From Candidatus Zipacnadia bacterium (lineage in GTDB: Bacteria; Armatimonadota; Zipacnadia; Zipacnadales; UBA5352), in the NCBI GenBank assembly GCA_029820915.1, contig JALGUI010000001.1:1-45699 (forward strand): 45,699 nucleotides of DNA, read 5' to 3'. Positions within the stretch are counted from its first letter, which is position 1. Every line of letters starts with the position of its first letter. Shown piece by piece: positions 23,644-32,051 of the stretch. A model generated the notes under the pieces. That model was not told the origin of the DNA. It did no database searches and worked only from the letters and a program-made list of their open reading frames with translations. Position numbers and translations under genes: made by a program.

Positions 23644-23674
23644 TTGCGGTTCCTCCCAGCTACGGCGTCACCGT

Positions 23675-23935
23675 CTAGCGGGCGCGACGCAGGATCTCTA
23701 CGACGCGCCACGCCTTCGTCCGGCTCAGCGGCCGGCACTCCATGATCCGCACATGGTCCCCCACCTGGCACTCGTTGCGCTCATCGTGCACCTTGTACCG
23801 GGCGTTGCGCCGCAACACCTTGCCGTACAGCGGGTGCCGCGTCGTGCGCTCCACCTGGACCACGACGGTCTTGTCCATCCTGTCGCTGACGACGGTCCCC
23901 TCGCGCGTCGGCTTGCCGCCTGTCCGCTCGCTCAT
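23675..23935 (-). CDS. rpsQ: 30S ribosomal protein S17
   Basis: The 86-residue protein has REGTVVSDRMDKTVVVQVER, HPLYGKVLRRNARYKVHDER and CQVGDHVRIMECRPLSRTKA, then WRVVEILRRAR, a typical OB-fold S17. It follows rpmC by 21 bases. The next gene downstream is the EF-G paralogue rather than rplN. Confidence 0.98.
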   Translation of the reverse strand: MSERTGGKPTREGTVVSDRMDKTVVVQVERTTRHPLYGKVLRRNARYKVHDERNECQVGDHVRIMECRPLSRTKAWRVVEILRRAR

Positions 23936-23956
23936 CTTCCCTGCCTCGCTTTGCCG

Positions 23957-24190
23957 TCAGCGGCCCTGGTTGATCCCCAGCTCACGCTCGCGCAGAATGG
24001 TGTTGATCCGCGCGATCGCCTTCCGGTACTTGCGGATCCGCTTCGGGTCGTCGATCTGTCCCGACGCGGTGCGGAAGCGCAGGTTCTGCAGACTCTCCTG
24101 AATCTGCGCCCGCCGCTCCTGAAGCTCGTCATCGGTGCTCTCTCTGAGCTGCTCGATGAAGTCCGTCGTGCTCCTGGCGTCGTCAGGCAT
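23957..24190 (-). CDS. rpmC: 50S ribosomal protein L29
   Basis: The 77-residue protein is a two-helix hairpin: FIEQLRESTDDELQERRAQI, QESLQNLRFRTASGQIDDPK and RIRKYRKAIARINTILRERE. It lines the exit tunnel with L23. An N-terminal MPDDARSTTD adds about ten residues to the shortest forms. It overlaps the end of rplP by eight bases. Confidence 0.97.
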   Translation of the reverse strand: MPDDARSTTDFIEQLRESTDDELQERRAQIQESLQNLRFRTASGQIDDPKRIRKYRKAIARINTILRERELGINQGR

Positions 24191-24599
24191 GGTCGAGACC
24201 CTCCCGAGTGACGAACTGCGTCTTGACGGGCAGCTTGTGCGCGGCCAGCCGCATCGCCTCGCGCGCCACCTCGGGCTCCACGCCCGCCATCTCGAACATG
24301 ATCCGACCCGGCTTGACGACCGCCACGAAGTACTCCGGCGCCCCTTTGCCCTTGCCCATCGGCATCTCCTGGCCGCGCTTGGTCACCGGCTTGTCCGGGA
24401 AGATGCGGATCCACACCTTGCCGCCGCGCTGAACGCGCCGCGTCATCGCCACGCGCGCGGCCTCGATCTGTCGCGATGTGATCCAGCCCGGTTCGAGCGC
24501 CTTCAGGCCGAAGTCCCCGAAGTCAACGTTGCAGCCACGGTACGCCTTGCCCCTCATGCGACCCCGGTGCTGCTTGCGGAACTTGCTCCTCTTAGGCAT
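24183..24599 (-). CDS. rplP: 50S ribosomal protein L16
   Basis: The 138-residue protein starts MPKRSKFRKQHRGRMRGKAY and has GLKALEPGWITSRQIEAARV, RGGKVWIRIFPDKPVTKRGQ and FVAVVKPGRIMFEMAGVEPE; it helps shape the A site. The ATG at 24599 overlaps the rpsC stop by eight bases (ATGCCTAA), so both ends of this gene are translationally coupled to neighbours. Confidence 0.98.
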   Translation of the reverse strand: MPKRSKFRKQHRGRMRGKAYRGCNVDFGDFGLKALEPGWITSRQIEAARVAMTRRVQRGGKVWIRIFPDKPVTKRGQEMPMGKGKGAPEYFVAVVKPGRIMFEMAGVEPEVAREAMRLAAHKLPVKTQFVTREGLDHA

Positions 24600-25689
24600 C
24601 AGCATCGCCGGCATCCTCCTCGGCGGCGTTGGCTTCGTCCTCGGTCTCGCCGGCCTCGTCAGCCTCTTCGGCCTCCGCCGGCGCCTCGGCGGGCGCCTCG
24701 GCGGCCGTCGGCTCGGCCTGCGTCTCGGTGGACGCCGAGATGGCCTCGTCCTCGGACGACTCGGTCAGCAGATCGTCCATCTCCGCGACCTCGGCGATCT
24801 CAGCGACGGCCTCTTCCGCGACCTCAACGGCCTCCTCGGCGACTTCAGCGACGGCCTCTTCCGCGACCTCAACGGCCTCCTCGGCGACCTCAGCCGCCTC
24901 CTCGGCGACCTCAGCGGCCTCCTCGGCGACTTCAGCGACGGCCTCCTCGGCGACCTCAGGGGCGACCTCAGCGACGGCCTCCTCGGCGACCTCAGCGGCC
25001 TCGACCTCGGGCTGCTCGCCTTCGGCCTCCGGGGCCGGCGCGGGCGTCCGCTTCGGCGGCGGCATGATTATGCCGTTGCACACGAACACCTGCACACCGA
25101 TGTGCCCATAGCCCGTCACAGCCTCCGAGAACCCGCGGTCCACGTCCGCGCGCAGCGTGTGCATCGGCACGCTGCCGACCGGGCCCACGCGCTCGGTCCG
25201 CGCGATCTCAGCGCCCATCAGCCGGCCGCTGACCGCCACGCGGATGCCGTCCACGCCCGCGCGCACCGCGCGATCGATCGCCTGGCCCATGGCGCGCCGG
25301 ATCGACGCGCGCCGCTCGATCTGGCCCGCGATCTCCTCGGCGATGAGCTGCGCGTTGGTCTCCGGGGTCTTCGTCTCCTCGACGTTCACCCGCACCCGAC
25401 CGCTCATGATCTGGTCGAGGTCCCTGCGCAGTCGATCGACGTCCGAGCCACCGCGCCCGATGATGATGCCCGGCTTGGCGCTCTCGATCGTGATCGTCGT
25501 GGTCCCCGCGGTACGCTCGATGAGGATGTCCGAGATGCCCGCGTGATGATGGCGCTCGAGCACGGTCTTGCGCGCCAGCAGGTCCTCGACGAGCTGATCG
25601 CGGTACGCCCGCCCCTGCGCGAACCACTTGCTGCGCGTGTCGCGGATGATCCCGAGACGCATTCCGTAGGGATGTACTTTCTGACCCAT
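24592..25689 (-). CDS. rpsC: 30S ribosomal protein S3 with long acidic repeat tail
   Basis: The first 215 residues are a normal S3: MGQKVHPYGMRLGIIRDTRS, the KH-domain loop GIIIGRGGSDVDRLRRDL near residue 75, MSGRVRVNVEETKTPE, and RTERVGPVGSVPMHTLRADV. After FVCNGIIMPPPKRTPAPAPE the protein continues for about 145 extra residues made of Val-Ala-Glu-Glu-Ala-type repeats and then a Glu/Ala/Asp/Thr-rich end (TEDEANAAEEDAGDADA). Total length is 365, against about 210-240 usually. The tail is strongly acidic, has no Lys or Arg, and is predicted helical or disordered. The gene overlaps rplP by eight bases, so the tail is inside an intact operon and not a frame error. Confidence 0.97.
   Translation of the reverse strand: MGQKVHPYGMRLGIIRDTRSKWFAQGRAYRDQLVEDLLARKTVLERHHHAGISDILIERTAGTTTITIESAKPGIIIGRGGSDVDRLRRDLDQIMSGRVRVNVEETKTPETNAQLIAEEIAGQIERRASIRRAMGQAIDRAVRAGVDGIRVAVSGRLMGAEIARTERVGPVGSVPMHTLRADVDRGFSEAVTGYGHIGVQVFVCNGIIMPPPKRTPAPAPEAEGEQPEVEAAEVAEEAVAEVAPEVAEEAVAEVAEEAAEVAEEAAEVAEEAVEVAEEAVAEVAEEAVEVAEEAVAEIAEVAEMDDLLTESSEDEAISASTETQAEPTAAEAPAEAPAEAEEADEAGETEDEANAAEEDAGDADA
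24796..25005. repeat. Degenerate tandem repeat encoding the S3 acidic tail
   Basis: Units of about 18-24 bases built from GCGACCTCAGC and GGCCTCCTC blocks (plus-strand reading) are repeated roughly ten times. They keep the frame of rpsC and give Ala-Glu-Val-Ala-Glu-Glu motifs. Copies differ at several positions, so the array is old or under selection. Confidence 0.85.
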
Positions 25690-25738
25690 CCAGTGTCAGC
25701 TCCCTGACTCGCCGCCGGCCCCGGCGGCCGGCTGTGGG

Positions 25739-26089
25739 CTACTGCTCGGCGTCCTCTTCACCGTCGCTCAGCACGACGGTGACGTGGCAGGTGCGCTTCT
25801 TGATCCGGTCGGCGCGGCCACGCGCTCGCGGCCGGATGCGCGGGATGGTCAGGCCCTCGTCCACGTAGGCCTTCTCGACCCTCAGGTCCTCCGGCTCCAG
25901 GCCGAAGTTGTTCTCGGCGTTGGCGACCGCCGATTCGAGGATCTTCGACAGCTCGCGACATGCGGGGCTGACCTGCACGGCCAGGATCGCCCGCGCCTGG
26001 TCGATGTCCTCGCCGACGATCAGTTGCGCGTAGCGCCGCACCTTACGCGAGCCGCGCCGCAGGTACCTCGCCTGTGCTCTGACCTCCAT
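25739..26089 (-). CDS. rplV: 50S ribosomal protein L22
   Basis: The 116-residue protein has RAQARYLRRGSRKVRRYAQL, LSKILESAVANAENNFGLEP and the tunnel-lining hairpin region RIRPRARGRADRIKKRTCHV, then VVLSDGEEDAEQ. This is a full L22 with a short acidic end. It lies between rpsS (18 bases) and rpsC (49 bases). Confidence 0.98.
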   Translation of the reverse strand: MEVRAQARYLRRGSRKVRRYAQLIVGEDIDQARAILAVQVSPACRELSKILESAVANAENNFGLEPEDLRVEKAYVDEGLTIPRIRPRARGRADRIKKRTCHVTVVLSDGEEDAEQ

Positions 26090-26107
26090 CGTGTCGTCTC
26101 CTCGCTG

Positions 26108-26401
26108 CTAGCGCTGCACGCGCGTCACGCGCTCGCCGACGCGGCTCGGCCGCATGCCCCGGTAAGTCCGGGTCGGAGAGAACTCCCCGAGCTTGTGGCC
26201 GACCATGTTCTCGGTGATGTACACCGGCACGTGCTTGCGGCCATCGTACACCGCGATGGTGTGTCCGACCATCTCCGGGAAGATCGTCGAGCGGCGCGAC
26301 CACGTGCGGATAATCCGCTTCTCGTCCTGCTCGTTCATCGTGCGGACCTTCTTGAGCAGGTGCTGGTCCGCGAACGGGCCCTTCTTCAGTGACCTCGCCA
26401 T
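26108..26401 (-). CDS. rpsS: 30S ribosomal protein S19
   Basis: The 97-residue protein MARSLKKGPFADQHLLKKVR has IIRTWSRRSTIFPEMVGHTI, AVYDGRKHVPVYITENMVGH and KLGEFSPTRTYRG, the standard S19 that pairs with S13 in the 30S head. It is spaced 55 bases after rplB. Confidence 0.98.
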   Translation of the reverse strand: MARSLKKGPFADQHLLKKVRTMNEQDEKRIIRTWSRRSTIFPEMVGHTIAVYDGRKHVPVYITENMVGHKLGEFSPTRTYRGMRPSRVGERVTRVQR

Positions 26402-26456
26402 TATCTGCCCTCGCTTCCTGTGCGCACAGGCTCCCGCCGGGGGCCGTGGCCCCGGC

Positions 26457-27293
26457 CTAGCGACCGTAACGTCGCCGGACGATGAACCGGCTCGACGGCT
26501 TGCTCTTCTTGCGCGTGCGCGTCCCCAGCGTCCGCCAGCCCCACGGGCTGCGCGGCGCGTCGTGGCCGATCGGCGCCTTGCCCTCCCCGCCGCCGTGCGG
26601 GTGGTCCACCGGGTTCATCGCCGACCCGCGCGTCGTCGGCCGGACGCCCTTCCAGCGCTTGCGCCCCGCCTTGCCCAGCGACACATTGTCGTGGTCCACA
26701 TTGCCCACGCGGCCCACCGTCGCCCGGCAGCGCCCGTCCACCATGCGCATCTCGCCCGAGGGCAGCCGCAGCAGGGCGTAGCCGCCCTCCAGCGCCACGA
26801 ACTGCGCCTCCGCCCCGGCGCTGCGCGCGAGTTGCGCGCCACGCTCCGGCGTCAGTTCGACGCAGTGCACCACGGTGCCGACCGGGATGTTCTCCAGCGG
26901 CAGGCAGTTGCCCGGGCGGATCGGCGCCTTGGGGCCCGACATCACCGTTGCGCCCACCGCGACGCCGTCGGGCGCGACGATGTAGCGCTTCTCGCCGTCG
27001 GCGTAGTGCAGCAGCGCAATGTGCGCCGACCGGTTCGGGTCGTACTCGATCGCCGCGACCTTGGCCGGCACGCCGTCCTTGTTGCGCTTGAAGTCGATGT
27101 CGCGCAGTCGCCGCTTGTGGCCGCCGCCCTGGTGGCGCACCGTCAGCTTGCCGCGCGCGTTGCGGCCGGCGCTCTGGTTGCGCCTGCCCGTGGTCAGGCT
27201 GCGCTCAGGCGACTTCTTGCTGACCTCGGAGCGGTCGTCCGACACGTACTGCCGCCGCCCCGGGCTCGTCGGATTGTGGTGTTTGAGGGCCAT
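26457..27293 (-). CDS. rplB: 50S ribosomal protein L2
   Basis: L2 is needed for subunit joining and for building the peptidyl-transferase centre. The 278-residue protein has TSPGRRQYVSDDRSEVSKKS, GGGHKRRLRDIDFKRNKDGV, PVGTVVHCVELTPERGAQLA and the signature RGSAMNPVDHPHGGGEGKAP, containing the highly conserved His of the peptidyl-transferase region. It ends KPSSRFIVRRRYGR. It lies 56 bases after rplW. Confidence 0.98.
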   Translation of the reverse strand: MALKHHNPTSPGRRQYVSDDRSEVSKKSPERSLTTGRRNQSAGRNARGKLTVRHQGGGHKRRLRDIDFKRNKDGVPAKVAAIEYDPNRSAHIALLHYADGEKRYIVAPDGVAVGATVMSGPKAPIRPGNCLPLENIPVGTVVHCVELTPERGAQLARSAGAEAQFVALEGGYALLRLPSGEMRMVDGRCRATVGRVGNVDHDNVSLGKAGRKRWKGVRPTTRGSAMNPVDHPHGGGEGKAPIGHDAPRSPWGWRTLGTRTRKKSKPSSRFIVRRRYGR

Positions 27294-27349
27294 TGCCTGC
27301 TCTCTCCCGTGCCTCGGTGTGCTTCGGGCTCGCCCGCCCGATTCCGGTG

Positions 27350-27667
27350 CTAGCCGCCCATCTCCACCACGTCGATGGATTCGCCCGGGGCCAGCGTCAC
27401 CATGGCCTTCTTGCGCTCGGCCGTGCGGCCCATGCCGTGCCGGTAGCTGCGCCGCCGGGTCTTGCCCATCACTCGCATGGTGTTGACCTTCGTGACCGTC
27501 ACGTTGAACAGCGCCTCGACCGCGCGCCGAATCTCCACCTTGTTCGCCGACGGATCCACCTCGAAGGTGTAAACGCTTTCCTGCTCGGACTTGCGCATGC
27601 TCTTCTCGGTCACCACCGGCCGGCGGATGATCTGGCGGTAGTAGTTGAGTTGCTCGTTACTCAGCAT
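27350..27667 (-). CDS. rplW: 50S ribosomal protein L23
   Basis: L23 is the docking site of trigger factor and SRP at the exit tunnel. The 105-residue protein has IIRRPVVTEKSMRKSEQESV, YTFEVDPSANKVEIRRAVEA and LFNVTVTKVNTMRVMGKTRR. The ATG overlaps the rplD stop by 11 bases. The C-terminal residues (APGESIDVVEMGG) are normal. Confidence 0.98.
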   Translation of the reverse strand: MLSNEQLNYYRQIIRRPVVTEKSMRKSEQESVYTFEVDPSANKVEIRRAVEALFNVTVTKVNTMRVMGKTRRRSYRHGMGRTAERKKAMVTLAPGESIDVVEMGG

Positions 27668-28301
27668 GCGCGCCCACTCCCTCGCTCAGCGCCGCCAAGC
27701 CCGCCTGGCTGATGATGATCGTCTCGGCCCAGATCACGTCGCGCGCGCTGATGTGCGGCGACTCGCGCATGATCAGCCGCGGGATGTTGCGCCCGCTCTT
27801 GTACAGCTTGTCATCGCGCGCCTCATCCGAGCCCAGCAGCATCAGCACGCGGCCCTCCACGCCCAGGTCCTCGAGCATAAGCGCGAACCGGCGCGTCGAG
27901 ATCTCGTCCACGATCATCTCGTCCACGATCATGATAGCGCCGTCGTGCATCTTCGCCGACAGCGCCGCCGTCAGCGCCTGACGCCTCATGCGCCGGGTCA
28001 GCTTGGGCTTGCGCCGCGGGCCGCTGGGACCGTGCGCGACGCCACCGCCCACGAAGATCGGCGCCGACTTGGCCCCGTGCCGCGCGCGGCCCGTGCCCTT
28101 CTGCCGGTACCACTTGGCCTTCGTCAGCCTGACCTCCGACCGCCGCAGCGTGCGCGCCGAGTCCTGGCACATCGCCCGCTCGGCCGCCACCACGGCCTGG
28201 TGAATCAGATCGTGATTGACCTTGGTGGCGAACAGCTCGTCGCTCAGCTCTACCTGACCGACCTTCTCTCCTTGCCGGTCGTAGAGGGCCACCTCGGGCA
28301 T
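27657..28301 (-). CDS. rplD: 50S ribosomal protein L4
   Basis: The 214-residue protein starts MPEVALYDRQGEKVGQVELS and has KTKAWYRQKGTGRARHG-like text (LTKAKWYRQKGTGRARHGAK), the tunnel loop PIFVGGGVAHGPSGPRRKPK and MRRQALTAALSAKMHDGAIM. The start ATG shares one base with the rplC stop (TGATG). In E. coli L4 represses the S10 operon; there is no visible long rpsJ leader here to act on. Confidence 0.98.
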   Translation of the reverse strand: MPEVALYDRQGEKVGQVELSDELFATKVNHDLIHQAVVAAERAMCQDSARTLRRSEVRLTKAKWYRQKGTGRARHGAKSAPIFVGGGVAHGPSGPRRKPKLTRRMRRQALTAALSAKMHDGAIMIVDEMIVDEISTRRFALMLEDLGVEGRVLMLLGSDEARDDKLYKSGRNIPRLIMRESPHISARDVIWAETIIISQAGLAALSEGVGAHAE

Positions 28302-28945
28302 CACTCATCGCTCCCTTGCTCGGCCTGCGCCTGGGCCTTGATCTCCAGCAGGCCGCCACGCGGGCCCGGCACGGAGCCCCTGATAAGCAGCACGTTGCGC
28401 TCGGGGTCAACCTTGACCACCTGCAGGCCCTTGGTGGTGCAGCGCTCGGCGCCCATGTGCCCGGGGCTGCGCTTGCCGCGGAACACGCGCTGGGCGTCCG
28501 TCGCGCCCGCTGACTGTGGCGCGCGGTGCACCTTCGAGCCGTGGCTGGCGGGCCCGCCACGGAAGCCGTAACGCTTCACGGCGCCCGCGAAGCCCCGGCC
28601 CTTGCTGGTGCCGGTGACCTCCACCATCTGCCCCTCCTCGAAGATCGCCACCGTCACCGTACTGCCCGCCGCCGGCGCCTCGTCGCCGCCCACGCCGAAC
28701 TCCCGCAGGTGCCGGTGCGGCTCCACGTTGCGGGACAGATAGTGCCCCAGCATCGGCTGGTTCAGCCGGGCGTGCGCCACCGGCTCGAACCCGAGCTGCA
28801 CCGCCTCGTAGCCGTCGCGCTCCGCAGTCTTGCGCTGGACCACCACGCACGGTCCCGCCACCACGACCGTCACGGGAATCGCCTTCCCGTTCTCATCGTA
28901 GATCCGGGTCATGCCTACCTTCTTGCCCAACAGTCCCGTCGGCAT
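28301..28945 (-). CDS. rplC: 50S ribosomal protein L3
   Basis: The 214-residue protein starts MPTGLLGKKVGMTRIYDENG and has VTGTSKGRGFAGAVKRYGFR, the loop that reaches the peptidyl-transferase centre, then GPASHGSKVHRAPQSAGATD and MGAERCTTKGLQVVKVDPER. The gene is 31 bases after rpsJ and overlaps rplD by one base. The ATG at 28945 is the family start, and the frame upstream does not match L3. Confidence 0.98.
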   Translation of the reverse strand: MPTGLLGKKVGMTRIYDENGKAIPVTVVVAGPCVVVQRKTAERDGYEAVQLGFEPVAHARLNQPMLGHYLSRNVEPHRHLREFGVGGDEAPAAGSTVTVAIFEEGQMVEVTGTSKGRGFAGAVKRYGFRGGPASHGSKVHRAPQSAGATDAQRVFRGKRSPGHMGAERCTTKGLQVVKVDPERNVLLIRGSVPGPRGGLLEIKAQAQAEQGSDE

Positions 28946-28976
28946 CGCCGTCACCAACTCAGCGTCGCTTATCGCG

Positions 28977-29303
28977 TTAGGGCGCGTACGTCTTGATCGC
29001 CACGTCAACGCCGCCCGGTAGGTCCAGCTTCATGAGGGCGTCAACCGTGCGGGTCGTCGAATCCACAATGTCGATGAGCCGATGGTGCACGCGCATCTCG
29101 AAGTGCTCCATCGTTCGAGTGGCACGCCCCAGCGCCGTCGGCTTGACCACGCAGTGCACGTGCTTCTTGGTCGGCAGCGGGATCGGCCCGGAGACCTTCG
29201 CGCCCGTGCGCTCGGCCGTCTCCACGATCTTCTGCGCCGACCGGTCGAGCAGCTTGTGGTCGAAGGCCTTCAGCTTGATTCGGATCATGTTGGCCTTGGA
29301 CAT
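28977..29303 (-). CDS. rpsJ: 30S ribosomal protein S10
   Basis: The 108-residue protein has MIRIKLKAFDHKLLDRSAQK, IVETAERTGAKVSGPIPLPT, KKHVHCVVKPTALGRATRTM and MRVHHRLIDIVDSTTRTVDA, a complete S10. It follows fusA by 51 bases; in most bacteria tuf lies between them and it does not here. No separate promoter for the S10 section is evident in the 51-base gap. Confidence 0.98.
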   Translation of the reverse strand: MSKANMIRIKLKAFDHKLLDRSAQKIVETAERTGAKVSGPIPLPTKKHVHCVVKPTALGRATRTMEHFEMRVHHRLIDIVDSTTRTVDALMKLDLPGGVDVAIKTYAP

Positions 29304-29354
29304 TGCCTAGTCCCTCCGGGCCGTGCGGCCCATCGACCTTGCGGGCCCTGTTCC

Positions 29355-31421
29355 TCAGCCCACCATCTCTCGCTGCTGGTCTTCCGGCACCGGCTGGTAC
29401 CGGTCCGGTTCCATCGTGTACGTCGCGCGTCCCTGGGTCAGCGAGCGCAGCGCCGTGGCGTAGCCGAACATGTTCGCCAGCGGCACTCTCAGCTCGATCG
29501 TCCGCGCACCGGCCGATGTGGCCGTGACCTCGACGATCTGCGCTCGCCGCGTGGTCAGGTCGTTCACCACATCGCCGAAGTACTGCTCCGGCGTCACGAC
29601 CTCCGCCGCCATCACCGGCTCCAGCAGAACCGGGGCCCCGGCCCGAAAGGCGTTCTGGAAGGCCCGCGCTGCCGCCACTCTGAAGGCGATGTCCGACGAG
29701 TCGACCTCGTGGAACGACCCGCCCAGCACCGTGCACTCGATCCCGACCACCGGGTATCCCGCCAGCGTGCCCGCCCCCATCGCCTCACGCACCCCCGCCT
29801 CGACGGCCGATCTGAACTCCGGCGGGATCTCATTCCCCTTGCTCTCGTCCTCGTACACCAGCGGCTTCTCGGTGCTGAGCGGCTTGAGCTGCAGGATCAC
29901 GTGACCGTACTGACCCCGCCCACCGGTCTGCTTGACGAAGCGGTCCTCGCCGCGGCCCAGCCTGCTGATCGTCTCGCGGTACGCAACGCGCGGCCGGCCC
30001 ACGTTGCCCTCGACACCGAACTCGCGCTTGAGACGGTCCACACAGACCTCCAGGTGCAGCTCGCCCATCCCGGCGATGAGCTGCTGCCCGGTCTCCCGGT
30101 CGGTGTCCAAGCGCAGCGTCGGGTCCTCCATTGCCAGCCGCTGCAGCGCCGCCCCCAACTTCTCCTCATCCGCCTGCGACCTCGGCTCGATCACCATGGA
30201 GATGACCGGCTCCGGGAAGGTGATCCGCTCCAGCACCACCGGCGCATTCAGCGCGCACAGCGTGTCGCCGGTCGTCGTCTGGTCCAGGCCCACCGCCGCC
30301 ACGATGTCACCGGGGCCGATCTCCTCGATCTCCTCGCGCCGGTTCGCGTGCATGCGCAGCAGCCGGGTGATGCGCTGCTTCTTGCCGTTGTCCGCGTTCA
30401 GCACCCGGTCGCCGGCCTTCGCCGTGCCCGAGTAGCACCTGATGTACGTGATGTGGCCCACGAACGGATCCACCGCCACCTTGAAGGCGAAGGCGCAGAA
30501 CGGCTCCTCCGGGTCCGGCCCCCGCTCCTCGCGCTCGTGGCTCTCCGGGTGCTCGCCCACCACCGCCGGCACATCCAGCGGCGACGGCAGGCAGCGCACG
30601 ATGGCGTCCAGCAGCGGCTGAATGCCCTTGTTCTTGAAGGCCGAGCCGCACAGCACCGGGACCAGTTCGCAGGCGATCGTCGCCTCGCGAATCGTCGCCC
30701 ACATCTCCTCCGGCGTCGGGTCCTCGCCGGCGAAGAACTTCGCCTCCAGGTCCGGGTTGATGTCGGCCAGGCTCACCACGAGATGCTCGCGGAAGGCGTC
30801 AACGAGATCGTGCGCCTTCGGCGGGATCTCCGTCCGCTGCGGCGGCTCGTCCTCATCGTCCGAGAAGATCCAGGCGCACTGCTCGACGAGGTCGATGACG
30901 CCCCGGTGCTTCTCCTCGTTGCCGATCGGGAGCTGCACCGCGACCGCCTCGGCGCCCACGCGCTTGCGCATCTCGTGCAGCACGTCGTGGAAGTCCGCGC
31001 CGATGCGGTCCATCTTGTTCACGAAGGCCAGGCGCGGGACGTTGTACTTGCTCGCCTGGCGCCAGACCGTCTCGGACTGCGGCTGCACTCCCCCGACCGC
31101 GCAGAAGATGATGACCACGCCATCGAGCACGCGCAGCGATCGCTCGACCTCGACCGTGAAGTCAACGTGCCCGGGCGTGTCGATGATGTTGATCCGATGG
31201 TCCCGCCAGATGCACGTCGTGGCCGCCGAGGTGATGGTGATGCCCCGCTCCATCTCCTGCGGCATCCAGTCCATCGTGGCGTCGCCGTCATGGACCTCCC
31301 CCATCCGATGCACCTTGCCCGTGTAGTACAGGATGCGCTCGGTGGTGGTGGTCTTCCCCGCGTCGATGTGCGCGGCGAAGCCGATGTTCCTGGTTGTCCG
31401 GAGCTCCTCTGCGGACGACAC
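29355..31421 (-). CDS. fusA: Translation elongation factor G
   Basis: EF-G drives ribosomal translocation. The 688-residue protein has canonical GTPase motifs: AHIDAGKTTTTERILYYTG (G1), DTPGHVDFTVEVERSLRVLD (G3 with the catalytic His) and NKMDRIGADF (G4). Domains III-V follow with ELHLEVCVDRLKREFGVEGN, QTGGRGQYGHVILQLKPLS and EPVMAAEVVTPEQYFGDVVN. This is the true EF-G, unlike the paralogue at 21574-23643. It lies 99 bases after rpsG within the str section. Confidence 0.98.
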   Translation of the reverse strand: MSSAEELRTTRNIGFAAHIDAGKTTTTERILYYTGKVHRMGEVHDGDATMDWMPQEMERGITITSAATTCIWRDHRINIIDTPGHVDFTVEVERSLRVLDGVVIIFCAVGGVQPQSETVWRQASKYNVPRLAFVNKMDRIGADFHDVLHEMRKRVGAEAVAVQLPIGNEEKHRGVIDLVEQCAWIFSDDEDEPPQRTEIPPKAHDLVDAFREHLVVSLADINPDLEAKFFAGEDPTPEEMWATIREATIACELVPVLCGSAFKNKGIQPLLDAIVRCLPSPLDVPAVVGEHPESHEREERGPDPEEPFCAFAFKVAVDPFVGHITYIRCYSGTAKAGDRVLNADNGKKQRITRLLRMHANRREEIEEIGPGDIVAAVGLDQTTTGDTLCALNAPVVLERITFPEPVISMVIEPRSQADEEKLGAALQRLAMEDPTLRLDTDRETGQQLIAGMGELHLEVCVDRLKREFGVEGNVGRPRVAYRETISRLGRGEDRFVKQTGGRGQYGHVILQLKPLSTEKPLVYEDESKGNEIPPEFRSAVEAGVREAMGAGTLAGYPVVGIECTVLGGSFHEVDSSDIAFRVAAARAFQNAFRAGAPVLLEPVMAAEVVTPEQYFGDVVNDLTTRRAQIVEVTATSAGARTIELRVPLANMFGYATALRSLTQGRATYTMEPDRYQPVPEDQQREMVG

Positions 31422-31520
31422 GCTTGTTCACCCGGGTGCCCGACGACAATCCATGTGGTCGGCATGATGGCGGTCTGGCGGCACGACAAGGCCGGGCCAA
31501 GCTGCGACCCGGCGCCTCCA

Positions 31521-31991
31521 CTACCAGCGATAGTGCGCGTACGCCTTGTTGGCCTCGGCCATGCGGTGCATCTCCTCGCGCCTGCGCACCGAGGCCCCCT
31601 CCCGGTTGGACGCCTCCATGATCTCGCCCGCGAAGCGTTCGACCATGGTGCGCTCCGCGCGAGCGCGGGCGGCGGCGACTATCCAGCGGACGGCCAGCGT
31701 GAGTCCCCGCCGCGTCGCCACCTCCACCGGAACCTGGTACGTGGCCCCGCCCACCCGGCGCGGCCGCACCTCCAGCGTCGGCATGACGTTGCGCAGGGCG
31801 TTGCGCAGCACCACCAGCGGATTCTCCCCGCTGCTCTCGCCGGCGAGCTGCATGGCGCCGTAGAAGATCCTCTCAGCCGCGGTCCGGTTGCCGCCCTGCA
31901 GAATCTTGTTGATGAACTGAGTCACCAGCCGGCTGCCGAAGACCTCGTCCGGCTTGAGTTGCCGCTTCTGCGCGGGGCCCTTCCTGGGCAA
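31521..31991 (-). CDS. rpsG: 30S ribosomal protein S7
   Basis: The 156-residue protein MPRKGPAQKRQLKPDEVFGS has LVTQFINKILQGGNRTAAER, PLVVLRNALRNVMPTLEVRP, RRVGGATYQVPVEVATRRGL and EEMHRMAEANKAYAHYRW. This is the short-tailed S7 of most bacteria, and it primes assembly of the 30S head. It lies 60 bases after rpsL. Confidence 0.98.
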   Translation of the reverse strand: MPRKGPAQKRQLKPDEVFGSRLVTQFINKILQGGNRTAAERIFYGAMQLAGESSGENPLVVLRNALRNVMPTLEVRPRRVGGATYQVPVEVATRRGLTLAVRWIVAAARARAERTMVERFAGEIMEASNREGASVRRREEMHRMAEANKAYAHYRW

Positions 31992-32051
31992 TCCGATGCA
32001 CCTCTCTCACGGCCTGTGCGCCGCCCTCGTCACCGCGGCGGCCAACAGGGA

